DNA of 64,000 nt from Pampus argenteus (GCA_036937835.1 CM072874.1:14584001-14648000); one strand, 5' to 3'; shown: positions 37,700 to 49,968, counted from the first letter of the stretch. Translations and numbers: made by a program. The notes: generated from the sequence alone by a model not told the origin.

Positions 37700-38787
37700 A
37701 AGTATTATGAGGCGTCAGCAGCAGAATTTGACGAATCAAATGAGTATCTTCATCCTGACAGTCGTGTGTAGGTTTATTGCTATTGTTTTGTCCCGACAAC
37801 AAACCTACACACAATGGTGCATCTCAGCAAAGAACGTAGAAACACAAAGATGGGATTTCTAAAACATTTTTTTACATTTGTAAAGCCTCACCTGGAAATG
37901 CATTCTTGCACAGAACGACTGAATGCATTTTGTCCCTGAGCTCTTATAGTATAGTCGCTCTGCGAAGCAGGTATCGTTTCACAATCAGCACAGAGAGGAG
38001 GAATGATTACAGCAACCTGTCTGCCTGTCTGACTCTTTCAGCATTCATATGTCAAGTGAGCGCACTTGAAAAATCTGAGAGTTCTAATAGAGACAATGGA
38101 GAGTTCTTGTTTCCAGTTTTTTCCATCTGCGGTTTCCTTGTTTACAGTAAATGCTCAAAATACTTCTTGTAGCTTCTTTAAGACCTCACTCTTAACAGTC
38201 TGCAGATAATGTGAATTGGTTCATGGAGAATCTTATTGTCACGTGTGCAGCTGAGCAGCTGCTGATTTTGCCCGGGTGTGTCTTGATGATACCTTTTTGG
38301 GAAACTGCTCTACTCTGAAAGCTCCGAATGGGCATAAAGCAGCCGCTCATTTCAGAGGTTGCGGGACGGATGTTGCTTCACGCCTTTCGCACACCTTTAA
38401 ACGTTGAGATAGTCAGCCATGTGTCTTCAGCCTATTCAGCAACACACGCCACCAGCAGATTTCCCAGTAATGGAGTGGCTTTTGGCACCTCAAGCCGTTT
38501 ACTTCTAATTGCCTTCTGTCACCCTTGATTGGGCTAATTGTTTTCGTTGCTCAGTTCGCTTTTGTTTTCTCTTCCTCCCGTGGAGGGGAAAAAAAAAAAA
38601 AGATAATTTGCATGTCTGTGCTGTATATGCATTTGTGCACATACCCTCGGTTGTGTGTGCTTGCATGAGCTAAAGAGGTGTTAATACCACACATGTACAC
38701 ACACCGCACATAGTAGATTTTTGTATGATAATAGTGGAAATTTCCAGAAAAGAGGCTTCATATGCAAGAGTGTAATTTTTAGAAAGT

Positions 38788-38788
<1 letters not shown>

Positions 38789-38829
<41 letters not shown>

Positions 38830-38909
38830 CAAGCCACCCAGCCTTCAAACAATACAACCCCCCTGCAGCGTTTGTTGTGTGTGTGTGTGTGTGTGTAGCC
38901 GCCTTCTGC

Positions 38910-38950
<41 letters not shown>
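38789..38950 (+). repeat. two (GT)n runs followed by an opposed (CA)n run
   Basis: GT runs at 38789-38826 and 38875-38896 face a CA run at 38912-38950. The second GT run and the CA run are separated by only about 16 bases and can pair over about 22 bp. Confidence 0.93.
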
Positions 38951-38951
<1 letters not shown>

Positions 38952-39663
38952 CGATGTAGGCCCTCTTTTAAAATGCCTTTTCATTTAACATTTCCTCCCA
39001 TTTTTGCTCAAGTGATTTCAAATTTTGTCAGTGTTTCATCAACCAGCTTCGAAATGTGAATTAAATGGGGCTAAAATATTGGAATGAGCATATTGAACAC
39101 ACACATACACACACACACACATGCACGAAAAGCTTTCTTTCTTTATTATTGACAATCCAACAGAAGAGGAGAAAGTGGAGGAATGGTGTAAAGTGTAACC
39201 TCCCACGTGTGTACGGCTCTGTGTGTGTGTGTGTGGGCATCAGGGTTAAGAGCAACTAATCAATTAAAGCATTTAAAAGCTGGAGACCCTTTTGCTATGG
39301 ATGTTCTTGCATCAATTGTATGAAAAAAGCAAACGTCGATGGTCATTGTCTGAATTGCACTTTCTTTTGACATCCTCATTGGGGAGGAAATTGACCCCTT
39401 TTTCTATTGAGTAGTACAGAGAAAACAGACAAAAAAAAAAAAAAAGATGAGGTTGTGGGCAACACAGTGAATGACCAGATGAGAAGAGGACAAGAAAATC
39501 GGACAAAAGAGAAAGTGAATGAAGAAAAGAGAGGGGCGTGACCTGTGGAAATCAGATGTCAGCTTGTTACTGCGGGCGTGAAGGACAAGCAGGAGAGGGC
39601 CATTCCGCAAATATGAGAATAAGTGGATGTGAAGGAGGTGAAATGGTTTTTGGAAAGAAAGCG

Positions 39664-39687
39664 AAGGAAGGAAGGAAGGAAGGAAGG
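39664..39687 (+). repeat. (GGAA)n repeat
   Basis: About six AAGG units in a purine-rich stretch. Confidence 0.93.
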
Positions 39688-40210
39688 GAGGAATGGCACT
39701 TTTGTGATGAGTGCTCTCCGCTCTGTTCTGCACGGCTGGTTGGCACAGGTCAATGACTTTTTGGTTGTATTTGGTGCAATGAAGTTCAGGGGCCAAAGTC
39801 GTTCTGAATAGGCCGCTGAAAAACCACACTGGGCTTTACAAAAACGTTTTTTCCGAGGAGCACATGTGTCCCTGTTCTGGGTCCAATGACAGGCTTTCTA
39901 ATCCAGGATTGAGGGTTCAAAATTTGAGGATACTCATCAATCATTTAAGCTACAGATTTTTTTTCTTGTCATTCAACATCTATAACAAGGGGAAGATTTG
40001 GTTTAAATTTTGACTTTTTTTTTTAAATCAAATGTGGACTTAAGGTTAATTCAGAATTTGGTGTAAAACAATAATATGGGTGAAGCATGATCTCTAGCTG
40101 GTAATCAGCAAATAACTGCAATAATAAAATAGATGTACTGCTTGGCATCATAACTTTTATTGATTCATCATTTGGTCTGCCAACTAATGAAAATATGCAT
40201 CGCAGGCTTG

Positions 40211-40420
40211 TCAGAACCCAGGGAGACATCTTCAAAGTGTTGCATTAGTTTTGATATATAACAGAGAAATCCTCATATTTGAAAATGCTGAAAACCAGCA
40301 TATGCTTGACATTTTTGTTTCATAAATGAGTTAAAGGATTCATTCATTCTCAAAATTTGTGTTAGTAGTATCTTTTATTGATTGACCAATCACTTAATTA
40401 ACTAATCATTTCAGAACTAA
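40211..40420 (+). mobile_element. 3' half of an ACTAATCGATTA-family MITE
   Basis: It begins CAGAACCCAGGGAGACATCT, continues CTCATATTTGAAAATGCTG, and ends AATTAACTAATCATTTCAGA, which corresponds to the second half of the family in plus orientation. Confidence 0.55.
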
Positions 40421-40607
40421 AAAGTATTTAAGTCAAAACTTTAATGATAATTGTCACAATTCCCGTCATGATGACTTATCTCAGGCCATCAAAGTTAGCT
40501 GCGTTCTACAAATAAAAAGTAATGAAATGCAATATTAATTGTTTATCACAATGAGTGCCTTGCATCATACTTGCAGTACATCTCTACTGGTTATGTGTTC
40601 CCTGCAG

Positions 40608-40724
40608 GTGAGTATAGGCTGTCCAGAGAAGATGGAGCCAATTACCAAGGTGTCCCACATCCCCGCCAGCCGATGGGCTCTGTCCTGCAGCCTGTGTCGA
40701 GAACACACAGGAACCTGCATACAA
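40608..40724 (+). CDS. jade2: jade2 internal coding exon (knuckle to PHD2 junction)
   Basis: The 39 codons read VSIGCPEKMEPITKVSHIPA then SRWALSCSLCREHTGTCIQ. IGCPEKMEPITK and SRWALSCSLC are JADE2-type: JADE1 has IGSPEK and a Val before CSLC. CSLC is the first zinc pair of PHD2. The acceptor is ttccctgcag|GTG and the donor is caa|gtaagt. Both borders are phase 0 and length is 117 nt, so skipping this exon would keep the frame but remove the first zinc ligands of PHD2. Unusually, the exon itself opens with GTGAGT directly after CAG, so a donor-like consensus sits on the acceptor. Confidence 0.96.
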
Positions 40725-43700
40725 GTAAGTCAGATACACTCTTCTCATTGCATCGCCTTATATACAAAACACTAATAAAAACACGCGCCTCCTCTTAACA
40801 AATAATCTTGATTTAGGGAGCTTGCTCTTGTTAACTTTTAGCCTTTTTCATCATTTTAAAAATGAACTGTCCAAATGTTGATATTAGTCACTAATGTCAT
40901 CAATGGATTATTTTGTAATTTCATCACAAAATAGAAATCCTATAGAATAAACACACAGCAAAGCATGTGCAGAACTGTTTTAATGTATAAACTCTCTCTC
41001 TCTCTCACACACACACATAATAGTTCTTAGCCTCTCACTGGGTGCGGGTGGATCTGTTTGAACCTGGCGCCTCTTTAACAGGCTGCTGAGTACGCAAACA
41101 AACCCCTGCTGACATGTTAACACTAACACACTTTACAACTATTAGCCTGTACACCATTCAGCGTTAAAAGGCGCCCTCAAGGTGAACTGGATTCCTGAAG
41201 TCCCACGCTCCATCTGTGTGTATTTGCGTGCTGTGTGTGTGTATATATATATACACACGTGTACTGGATGTGTATAAATGTGTGTACATGTAAGAGTGTC
41301 CACACGCTTGTTTGTGTAGCAGTGAGTGCATGCTGTCACCGTATTGGTGCTGTAGATTAATGGTAAATCCCTGAGCCAGAAATCACCCACAGGGAGAAAG
41401 TTACTCTCTCCTGTTTCCATAGCTGGAGGCAGCCGGCTGTGTAAACACTGACTGATCAGCTGCTGCCTCCCACAAAAGGAAGAGATGCAGCGCTGCACAG
41501 CACCAACAGCAACAGGAGTCCTGTTTAGGCCCTAATGTACAGTAGGCAAAAGTAGGAAGTAAAAAATCAGTTATCTGTCCTGAAATGTTTAGGTGCAGGA
41601 GAGTCAGACAGAGATAGAAGAAAAAAAAACATCTTGTCAGTCTTGGTTTTCCAACATTTCTTCATATTTCAACTGTGGGCGGTCCAGTCAAATGTTTCTG
41701 AACAGAACTAGAAGTATTTGTGTCTCACCACTAATGTCTGTCTGTGTGTTTCTTTATGAACAGAAAGTTCAGTCAGTTCAAACCATTCAGTTCTTCGCTC
41801 TCGACCACATTTTCAAAGATACTTCAAATCTGCGGTCATTTAATGTTTTCATAATGATAGCTGACTGTCTCACAGTGTCCAGGCCTAAACATTTGCATTT
41901 AATGACCTGTTGTATTAAGTGGCACGTTCCCTGAGTGTAATAAAAACTAATAATTAGTGTGTTATTAATGGATGGTGCATTGGAAAGGTCTGCCAGTCAA
42001 GCCTGTATTGTTTTTTTTGTTAAAGCTCATAGAGAGTCAGGCTGTAAGACTGTCTTCAGTAATAGGATGGCATGCTCAGCTGAATTAGTGGAATATCAAA
42101 GGCTTTGGAAATTAAATAAATAAAATACTGCACCCAATATCATCAATATTCTTTAGGTGTCACGCTCTCTCTTTATCTAATGACATCTTGACATTTAACA
42201 TCTTCTCTGTGTTTGTTCTACAAAAGCCTGTATGATTTCATTGTTGTTGTTTTATTTCCGTGAAGACTTAACATAGCTGTTAATACATGAAAACTAAAAG
42301 CAATTTCATATATTTATAACATGAATATATAAATAAAGGCAAAATAAGTGAAGGATGGCTGAACTGGGATGAAAAACAGGGAGCAGGGAGTAAAGTGTGC
42401 TGTAGATGAACTACATTAGAAGAAACTGTCAGATCATATATAGAACATGATTAAATCAAAGGGTTGAAAATGACTCCTCAGTCAAACAAACATGTTATTA
42501 TCCAGCGACACCTTAAAGTACACAGAGTCAGCGTGGGCACTGATAAAACATTATTAATGAATCCCTGACGCAACAGAGCAGGTGCAGCTGAAAAGGCCAG
42601 ATGAGTCTTTTTTTGACTCAGCTTGTACCAAACAACACATCTAGCAGACTCTTCACTGTGCTCAACCTTTTGCCTTTTGACACCAAATAAATGAGAGCAG
42701 CTGCAGGGGGCTCACTTTGACATTTAGGGAAACAAGTAATAAAACAGGTCTTCAGTTTAGACTTTTGACTGTAACTCCGCTCTTTAACAAGACAATGTAT
42801 CTATAGTGGTGTCTCACACAGGACAGAGTGTCACATTGACGCATCAAGTGTTACCAAACCAATAAAAATTACACTTATGTCACACCAGTCAGTTTATTCA
42901 CTGTCATTTTGTGATGTTTTCTTATTGGTGTGTTTGTTGCTGTGCGGCACACACACACACACACACACACACACGCAGTGACATCTAGGACCTTTTAGAT
43001 TGACGACCAAAGATTTTTACCTAATTTTTCTCATGATTGTCATCTGGTCTTTACATCACGTCAAATGGTAATTATCAGTGCAGAAAGGTTTAGTGTTTGT
43101 CCAGATGTTTGGTAGCTGTCTGATATTTCTGCCATATCTCGACTATACTGGTGATTGGGTTTTTTGTTTGTAGTGCTACAAGCATTGAACATTTTCATTT
43201 CAGTGATTTAACAGCAACATTTCTTTCCAGAAGCAGCGTCTCCATTGCTCTGAATAAGCTACAGAAAGAGTTCCAACCATTTTCATATTGTGATCCTTTT
43301 TTTTTTATTGATTCAGTGTCATTATGCATTGGCATAGTAGACAGAAATCATATACATTGGGTTGAGGTTGAGGAATGATGCCTCCCTGTTCCAGTACACC
43401 AGACAAATATCATGTGCCATTGAAAAAAATAGCTGAAAGCAATGTAAGCAGTGTAAAGTATAAATAAGAGTAGAGCGTGTATAAAAGCATCAGCTTAACA
43501 TCCTTACTTTTATTATTTTTAGCTGTAACATCAGCTAAAATCTTCAAATTTCCAATGCAAGATTTGCCTCTTTTGGGATTTATTTGTGTGTGAAGACAGA
43601 TCAGTCAGATTTTTGTCCCCATAAAGATCACAGCAAAAAAGAAAAATTACCATGAATTCTCCTGCTGAATGCTGAAAACTACAAGAACCAACCTGCGCAC

Positions 43701-44340
43701 ACACATTTCAAAATGTACACATGCACACACATTCACACAGTGACAGCAACACATAGCCACAAGGGCTCACACACACACAAAATCACACCACGCCTGGAGG
43801 GACTCTGTGGGAGGCCGCCTTTTAGTATGACCTGTAATGGATAGCACTGAGAAACACACACACACACACACACACATCCCATGTTACCGAAATGTCACGG
43901 GAAATGGGGGACCTGTGTTTGTTGTGACTTGGCTTGTCTTTCCGCTTTACTGCACTTGTATTGAAGCCTTGATAACACACGAAATGGACTGAAAATGACA
44001 CTTTGAGACAAAAAGTTGTGACAAAGTGAAATTTAAGACTTTTTATGTGTCAGTATTAGAAAGAGAGACAGAGCGCAACAGTTAAGTGGTTTCAAGCTAA
44101 TAACAAAAACTCTTTCCACCAAGAACTTCACTGTGCTTGCTAAAGACTGAATTAATACTCAAATGGGATTGTCACCTGTAATTCATGTGCTGTATCGCTT
44201 TGTTACTCCCAACTTCCTTCTCATCCCTCATCCACTCTCTCTCCCGTACCCCCTTCCTCTACTTCCTTTCTTTTTTCCATTTTCATATTCCTTCTCTTAT
44301 TCTGTTAACTGTATTTCTTCTCTCTCTCTTCCCCTCCTAG
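40725..44340 (+). other. jade2: jade2 intron, 3.6 kb
   Basis: Intron splitting PHD2. It holds CA runs at 42948-42974 and 43855-43876 and otherwise unremarkable AT-rich sequence. It ends in a strong CT-rich acceptor tract (44200-44340). Confidence 0.88.
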
Positions 44341-44829
44341 TGCTCCATGCCCTCCTGTATCGTGGCCTTCCATGTGACATGCGCCTTCGACCACGGCCTG
44401 GAGATGAGGACCATCCTGGCCGAGAACGACGAGGTGCGTTTCAAGTCCTTCTGTCTGGAGCACAGCTGTACCGCCAGCAACAGTAGTGCAACCACCATCA
44501 ACACCTCTGGTTCAACCAGTGCAAGCAACGGTAACCACACCACCAACGGAGCACAAAGCACAGCCAGACCCGACTGGGCCACCGCCAGTGCCAGTTCTGA
44601 GCTCCGACCGGACCAGCTGCATCAGCCAAACGGGTGCACTGACCTAGAGCAGAGGTCGGTGATACCGTACCCGATTTCGGTGTCAGCAGCAGAGCGCGCT
44701 GAGCGGGACCAGCTGGAGAGAGAGAAGGTGAGCCAGAGGAAACAGAAGCTCCAGGAGCTGGAGGATGAGTTTTACCGACTGGTGGACCCCAGAGAGGTGG
44801 CTGAAAACCTGGCACTGCCCGTCACCCAG
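44341..44829 (+). CDS. jade2: jade2 internal coding exon (rest of PHD2, S/T/N-rich insert, RKQKLQELEDEF region)
   Basis: The 163 codons open CSMPSCIVAFHVTCAFDHGL, then EMRTILAENDEVRFKSFC and LEHS, which complete PHD2 (CSMPSC, FHVTC, FC-EH ligands). A low-complexity insert of about 70 residues rich in Ser, Thr, Asn and Ala follows (for example TSGSTSASNGNHTTNGAQ). Then comes the conserved SQRKQKLQELEDEFYRLVDP and a helix, AENLALPVTQ. CSMPSC is specific to JADE2 among the three paralogues as I know them. The acceptor is a long CT tract ending cctcctag and the donor is cag|gtatgt. Both borders are phase 0. The insert is not recognisable in the mammalian JADE2 I recall, so it is probably a fish-lineage expansion in a disordered linker. 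Confidence 0.96.
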
Positions 44830-45172
44830 GTATGTTGAACCACAAAGTCGAGAATATGAAACTCCAGTCATATGAGTTGATAAAATAATGTTGGCAAATG
44901 ATACCACACGCTTGTCCATGCTCCTCCAGACAGTGAGTCGGGTACAAATAAGGTTTAAGTATGAAGCATGCAGACAGGGTTGACAGGTTGTGTGGGTGTA
45001 ATGAGCTCGCTGATAAGAGAAGTCAGAATATTAATATATAAATAGCAAGTGTGCAAATGGTATAACTGCTCTGTAAACTAGCGGCGTACAGCTTGGCAGC
45101 ACACAGTGGTACTACACAGTGAGGTGGATGGAAAGTTACACTTCTGTCCGTTAAAAAACAAAAGGCTGAAGC

Positions 45173-45201
45173 TAGATAGATAGATAGATAGATAGATAGA
45201 C

Positions 45202-45263
<62 letters not shown>

Positions 45264-45345
45264 TTTATTAATCCCAAAAACTGGGAAATTAGAGTGTAGC
45301 AGCAGCATAACACAAATACAACACTATGAAATAAAAAGAACAACC
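45173..45345 (-). mobile_element. retroposon 3' end with (TCTA)n tail, minus orientation
   Basis: The (TAGA)n array at 45173-45263 (one CAGA interruption) is joined directly to TTTATTAATCCC and then CTGGGAAATTAGAGTG. In reverse this reads AATTTCCCAG...GGGATTAATAAA followed by (TCTA)n, a typical 3' terminus of teleost LINE/SINE retroposons, including an AATAAA-like signal. Confidence 0.65.
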
Positions 45346-45349
45346 AACA

Positions 45350-45466
45350 ATTAAGATAATAATTAATAATTAAATAAGAATAAGATAATTAAATAAGAAT
45401 ACGAAATTAAGATAATAATTAAATAAAAATAAGAAATTAAGATAATAATTAAATAAGAATAAGTAA
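45350..45466 (+). repeat. AT-rich minisatellite, about 30-bp unit
   Basis: AAATTAAGATAATAATTAAA followed by TAAGAATAAG repeats about three to four times with minor changes. It lies directly beside the retroposon tail and has no G-C rich core. Confidence 0.8.
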
Positions 45467-46410
45467 AATAAATAGATTCGCTCGATGGTCACAGACTGAT
45501 GTTGACAATTTTTTCTGAGCGCTTGAAGGATTTTTCCACTTTGGCCTAAAAATATTGCAATTTATGGACCAAATCATAGTAATAAAAAAAAAACAACAAC
45601 TACGGATGAATTAAAAATAATTTTACTCTCTTTGCCTGCATATCATTATTCTGATGTATGCTGATATTTTGACTGCACAGTTAATCATATTTCAGTCAAG
45701 ATGAAGAAGTTGGCCTCCACAATTAATTAAGCCCAATCAGATGTGGTATTGATGAGTTGCATTTAGAGTGCTGGCTAGTCCATCAAATAAAGTGCACTCT
45801 ATTCAGAGGTAAGCTGTCTGAATGACTCACAGTCATTTGTTTAAAATGTGCTGTAATTAACTGCTCTCGGCTTTGCAGGCATGGTGGTGGCTGCAGGCTA
45901 CAACTTTTTTTTTTTTTTTACTATAAAGGACAATTACACCTGTAAACTAACAGCTTCTTATATACCTAAAGAAAATATTTGGTGTTATTCTTTTATGCAA
46001 TAGTTACTGAAATAAAGCTTTTTAAGTTTTCAAATTCAAGTGTAGTTATATTTATCAATTTATTCAATACAATCTGAAAAGTAAATTTAAAAAATACCAA
46101 TTACGATACTGTACAACTGTGTGATGTTCTCAATAAAAATCATATTAGCCCCAAACACGTCATCCGTCCAAGTAGAAGCACCCTTTGGGCTAAGGTGAAA
46201 CTAGACATTTGAAGCATGAATGCACCTGAGAAAATGATGCACTGTATGATGTCTCTGGTCAACATTATCATTACAAGGACAAGAACAACATGCACATGGA
46301 TTTTTAGATTTCAGACAAGATTCCAATATAGTGATGATGCTAAGACACATTTTATATACTAATTTTATTTTATTTTTTAAATTGGGAATATGTTGTTTTT
46401 TTTCTTTAAG

Positions 46411-46575
46411 GTGGACTTCCTCTATCAGTTCTGGAAGTTGAAGAGAAAGTCCAACTTTAATCGACCTCTGGTAACTTTAAAGAGGGATGAAGTGGACAAC
46501 CTGGCGCAGCAGGAGCAGGACGTCCTCTACAGACGCCTCAAACTCTTCACACACCTCCGACAAGACCTGGAAAGG
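46411..46575 (+). CDS. jade2: jade2 internal coding exon (C-terminal conserved block, complex assembly)
   Basis: The 55 codons read VDFLYQFWKLKRKSNFNRPL, then VTLKRDEVDNLAQQEQDVL, then YRRLKLFTHLRQDLER. This is the second conserved Enhancer-of-polycomb-like segment of JADE proteins, which in the HBO1 complexes is known to contact the ING4/5 and MEAF6 subunits. DEVDNLAQQEQDVLYRRLK favours JADE2 (JADE1 has EEDNLAKREQDVLFRRLQ). The acceptor is tttctttaag|GTG and the donor is agg|gtgagt. Both borders are phase 0. The family continues VRNLCYMVTRRE, which was not found downstream, so the gene is cut by the window end. A long TG tract starts 22 nt after the exon. Confidence 0.96.
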
Positions 46576-46597
46576 GTGAGTAGGAAAAACATATTTA

Positions 46598-46613
46598 TGT
46601 GTGTGCGTGTGTG

Positions 46614-46653
<40 letters not shown>
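46598..46653 (+). repeat. (TG)n tract next to a jade2 donor site
   Basis: TG/CG dinucleotides begin 22 bases after the end of the exon at 46575 and run for about 56 bases with two GC interruptions. Confidence 0.95.
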
Positions 46654-46654
<1 letters not shown>

Positions 46655-47319
46655 CTTGATCCAGCCAGTGCTGCTACAATAATTTTTTTGGAATAATTTA
46701 CATATTTCAGGATGTTAATTAAAAAGATTATTGACAGTATCACACAGAGTTGGTTTTTGCTTTAATGAATATTAATGTTAAATGAATGAATAGCCGGAAG
46801 GTTGAAGGCATAATGAAATGCCTGAATGATATAATGAATGATTGAATGATAGTGTTGAAAATGAAAGTGGAATTCATTTTGGCGTTTCCTGTGATCTGTA
46901 GTCACTGCAACAGTCTGGTCACTATATGTAAGAGCCAGTCGACACCGAGCGTAGACCTTGAGGAATTCCCTCACTGTGAAATCATCAGGAGTGTAATAGT
47001 TCTCGTGCCTCTGGCTTTTGGAAATAAAAATTGATCTCAGGTCACCTTGTGCACCTTTAAATCTCTCGGGACATAAAATGTTACCTCTATAATAGAAAGT
47101 GTGGAAGGTGGAGTGGTATCACTATTAACCAGATGTTGTTGGGCTCAGCTCCAAAATGACACAAGGTGTGAAACCAAACATTTATTTTTTAGTGGTTCAG
47201 GGTATGTTTAGAGATATTCATAAGCGCCCTGCGAATAGCCGTGTAGTGACACGAGACATTGAGAGGAAGGCTATGATTGTTTGTAAATTGTATCTAATCA
47301 CCAAACAGCTGTTTTCGGA

Positions 47320-47520
47320 CTACTGTGTCTGGCCTTCTTGGAGTCTGTGGGTGGGTTCTAGAGACGGTGTTCAAAACCGTCCAGCTGCTTAGATTTGTGA
47401 TCATGTGGTGACAAACCAAGAACCAGCTGGTGGACACCAGTGGTGAAGGAAGCTGTCAGGCTCAAGAAGAACATCTTTCATCCTTGGCTTGCCCAAAAAA
47501 ACTCAAAAACCTCAACAAGG
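47320..47520 (+). mobile_element. decayed LINE ORF2 fragment
   Basis: From 47428 the frame reads WWTPVVKEAVRLKKNIFHP, resembling the WW-x-EV-x-A-x-x-KK segment between endonuclease and reverse transcriptase in non-LTR retrotransposons. Just upstream (about 47330-47390), GGCCTTCTTGGAGTCTGTGG looks like degraded endonuclease sequence. No reverse transcriptase motif follows, and upstream and downstream frames are broken. This is a dead, short remnant. Confidence 0.55.
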
Positions 47521-49968
47521 GTTGATGAGATTGCTCTATTTATTGTTTGGATATTTTGGTTGACACAAATCTTCCATGTTGCCACGTGTATGTCGCTCTA
47601 TACTAGCCATTGCAACTCAGACTTACTAAATTCTTTTTAGGCTTTTAGGTTAAGTTAAGCAGTTCTTTATTTTATAGTAACACACATCACTCATTCACTG
47701 GGGAAACACTGGTGCTACCATTAAAACAACATAGAACAACAGCAATTTAATGGAAATAATCTGAGTTGCTTTCATGGAGCTTGTAGTCTGTTTTCTGCCG
47801 CTGTGATCAGGGATCATTATCATAAACACACATACAGTATCAGGTATTTAACACATGCTTGATATTCACCCTGTACTTCAGCCTAAACCTGAACTATAGT
47901 AGCACAGTTTTAAGGTCAGTATTCCTCCATTGGCTTCAGTATCATTGCTCGTGTTTTCAGATTGGTTGTGCACATGCCCACAACTTCACTGCAGGCTCAT
48001 GTTCACAGTGCTCTCAAAATCTCTTTCCGTACCTGCAATCTACCCTAAAGAATCTGAATGACAGCTGGCAGCCCACAAGCCAAACTCTACTACAACCTGG
48101 GTTTAGGGGGATACATTTAATTAACTTAACATTGGTTTGCCAAGGACAGGCGGCTAGACTGTTATGTTGCTTCCTATGTTTGAACAAGTGTTTTATATTT
48201 TTACCACAATCTAAAAACATGGTAAACTATGATATTTACTTTCTGATACTAAATCTACCGTAAAATGATTACTTTAACAACCAGTTAGAGTGTATTTTTT
48301 TGTCTAGAGGCCGTAAGATAAAACTGGTGTCAGAAAGAAATTTTTTCCTTTCTTCGTTTGGCATGCGATTTGAAACGATGCTTGCCTTCGTTTGGTTCAG
48401 CTCGGTTGATTTAATTTGGCTCACAGGAGGACAACCTTTTGGCAATTATGTGGCTGGATATCAAACAACTACTCAATACACCAACATAATAAAACACAGA
48501 CACAAGAAATAATTGAAGTCTTTTAATTGCTCTTTGGGCTCAGCTGGTAAACCCAGTTTATTGGACTTAAGGCCCAGCACTCTTTAGGGTTAATTTGTGC
48601 TTTTAGATAACAATTTCTCACCTGTAAACTTAAAATGATGGAGTGCAAAATAAGTTCCCACAAAGCTGAAAAACAGTTTACTAGTGTGGCCATCATTATT
48701 ATTATCGTTTTCTTGTCGTGTACACTGCTTTGTTCAGTTGGGCAAAATAATGGAGACCAAATTATATATTGTGTGTGCATATTGGGTTGTGAGTCTACAG
48801 TTGTGTGAATCACTTTCAATATATAGTATTTTCTGTGATGGAAACATTACTTCTACAGAGTTCTTTGTTTCCTGTAGACGTGTGTAACTGTAGCCATACC
48901 GCAGTGGTGTTCAGTGGTCAGGGTTTATCGATTGTTGCTGAGCTTGCTAACCTCCTGACCAGTCAGTGTATCTGTGGACTCATAACTCTTCTCCCTCTAG
49001 GCCGCCCATTATTGATGTGCATTGTAGAACTCGATCACAGCACTTCAGGTCTTTAAGGTTAACCCTATTTATCCCACCAGTATAAGATAAAGCGATGTAA
49101 GACAGTCAGAAGAAAGTAGCAGCTTATTTCTGCCAGTATTTACAATAAAACAACAGTTTTTCTTTGCATGGATCTGCTCATTTATTTCATCTGTCATTTT
49201 AATATTTTACATACATGTTCAATTACCACAACACAAGGCGACACTAAAGAGTGAGAAATGGCTGTGATGTTTGCTGATGACCACACCTCGCCTCCAAAGA
49301 AAATGCAAAGACACTTAAGTCCACTTAACCTACACTTGATGCACACTGAGCCTAATACCGCTTCAGAGTGATATTTAGAGCCAGATATATCCCATTCATC
49401 TACTAGCTCAATACGTGTCTTGTTTTATCTTTTACTGACAGTAAAAGACATAAAGAACGTTGACGTTTATGGCATGTTGGAGTCAGTCTGAATATTATTA
49501 ATCACGTCTGAAACACTACACAGTTGAGTCCGATCTGCACGGGCTCCTCTCTCGTTAACCTGTCATCAATTAAGCATTTAAAAGGTCTGGAGTTGATTCC
49601 AAGTGTGGCGTTTGCATTTGGAAGCTGTTGCTGTGAACACACGACATGCAGTCAAATGGGCGCTCAATGGAGGTGAAACAGAGGCTGACAAAAAAAGAAG
49701 AAATCTATCAGAGAGATAGCAGAAATGTTAGGAAATGTTTATTTGTTCAGTTACTTTTGAGCCCCTGAAATGAGCAGTGTTTGTATAGAAATATCCACAA
49801 TTCCTACATGTTTAATCATATATTTTTGTTCATTCCCTTGAATGAAACCTTAAAGTCTGCACTTCAATTCCATCGTAGTTGTTTCACAACCAATGTGGTG
49901 GCATGCAGAAATGCACAAATCATGAAGATTGTGTCACTGTCCAAAATATTTTGGGCCTTACTGTATGC

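Larger units (their letters stand above)
36879..40607 (+). other. jade2: jade2 intron, 3.7 kb
   Basis: Intron between the knuckle exon and the PHD2 junction exon. It carries a TAT repeat (37678-37699), paired TG and CA runs (38789-38950), a GGAA run (39664-39687) and a MITE half-copy (40211-40420). No coding sequence was seen. Confidence 0.88.
44830..46410 (+). other. jade2: jade2 intron, 1.6 kb
   Basis: Intron before the last exon seen. It contains a GATA tetranucleotide array with a retroposon tail (45173-45345) and an AT-rich 30-bp minisatellite (about 45350-45466). No coding sequence was seen. Confidence 0.88.
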
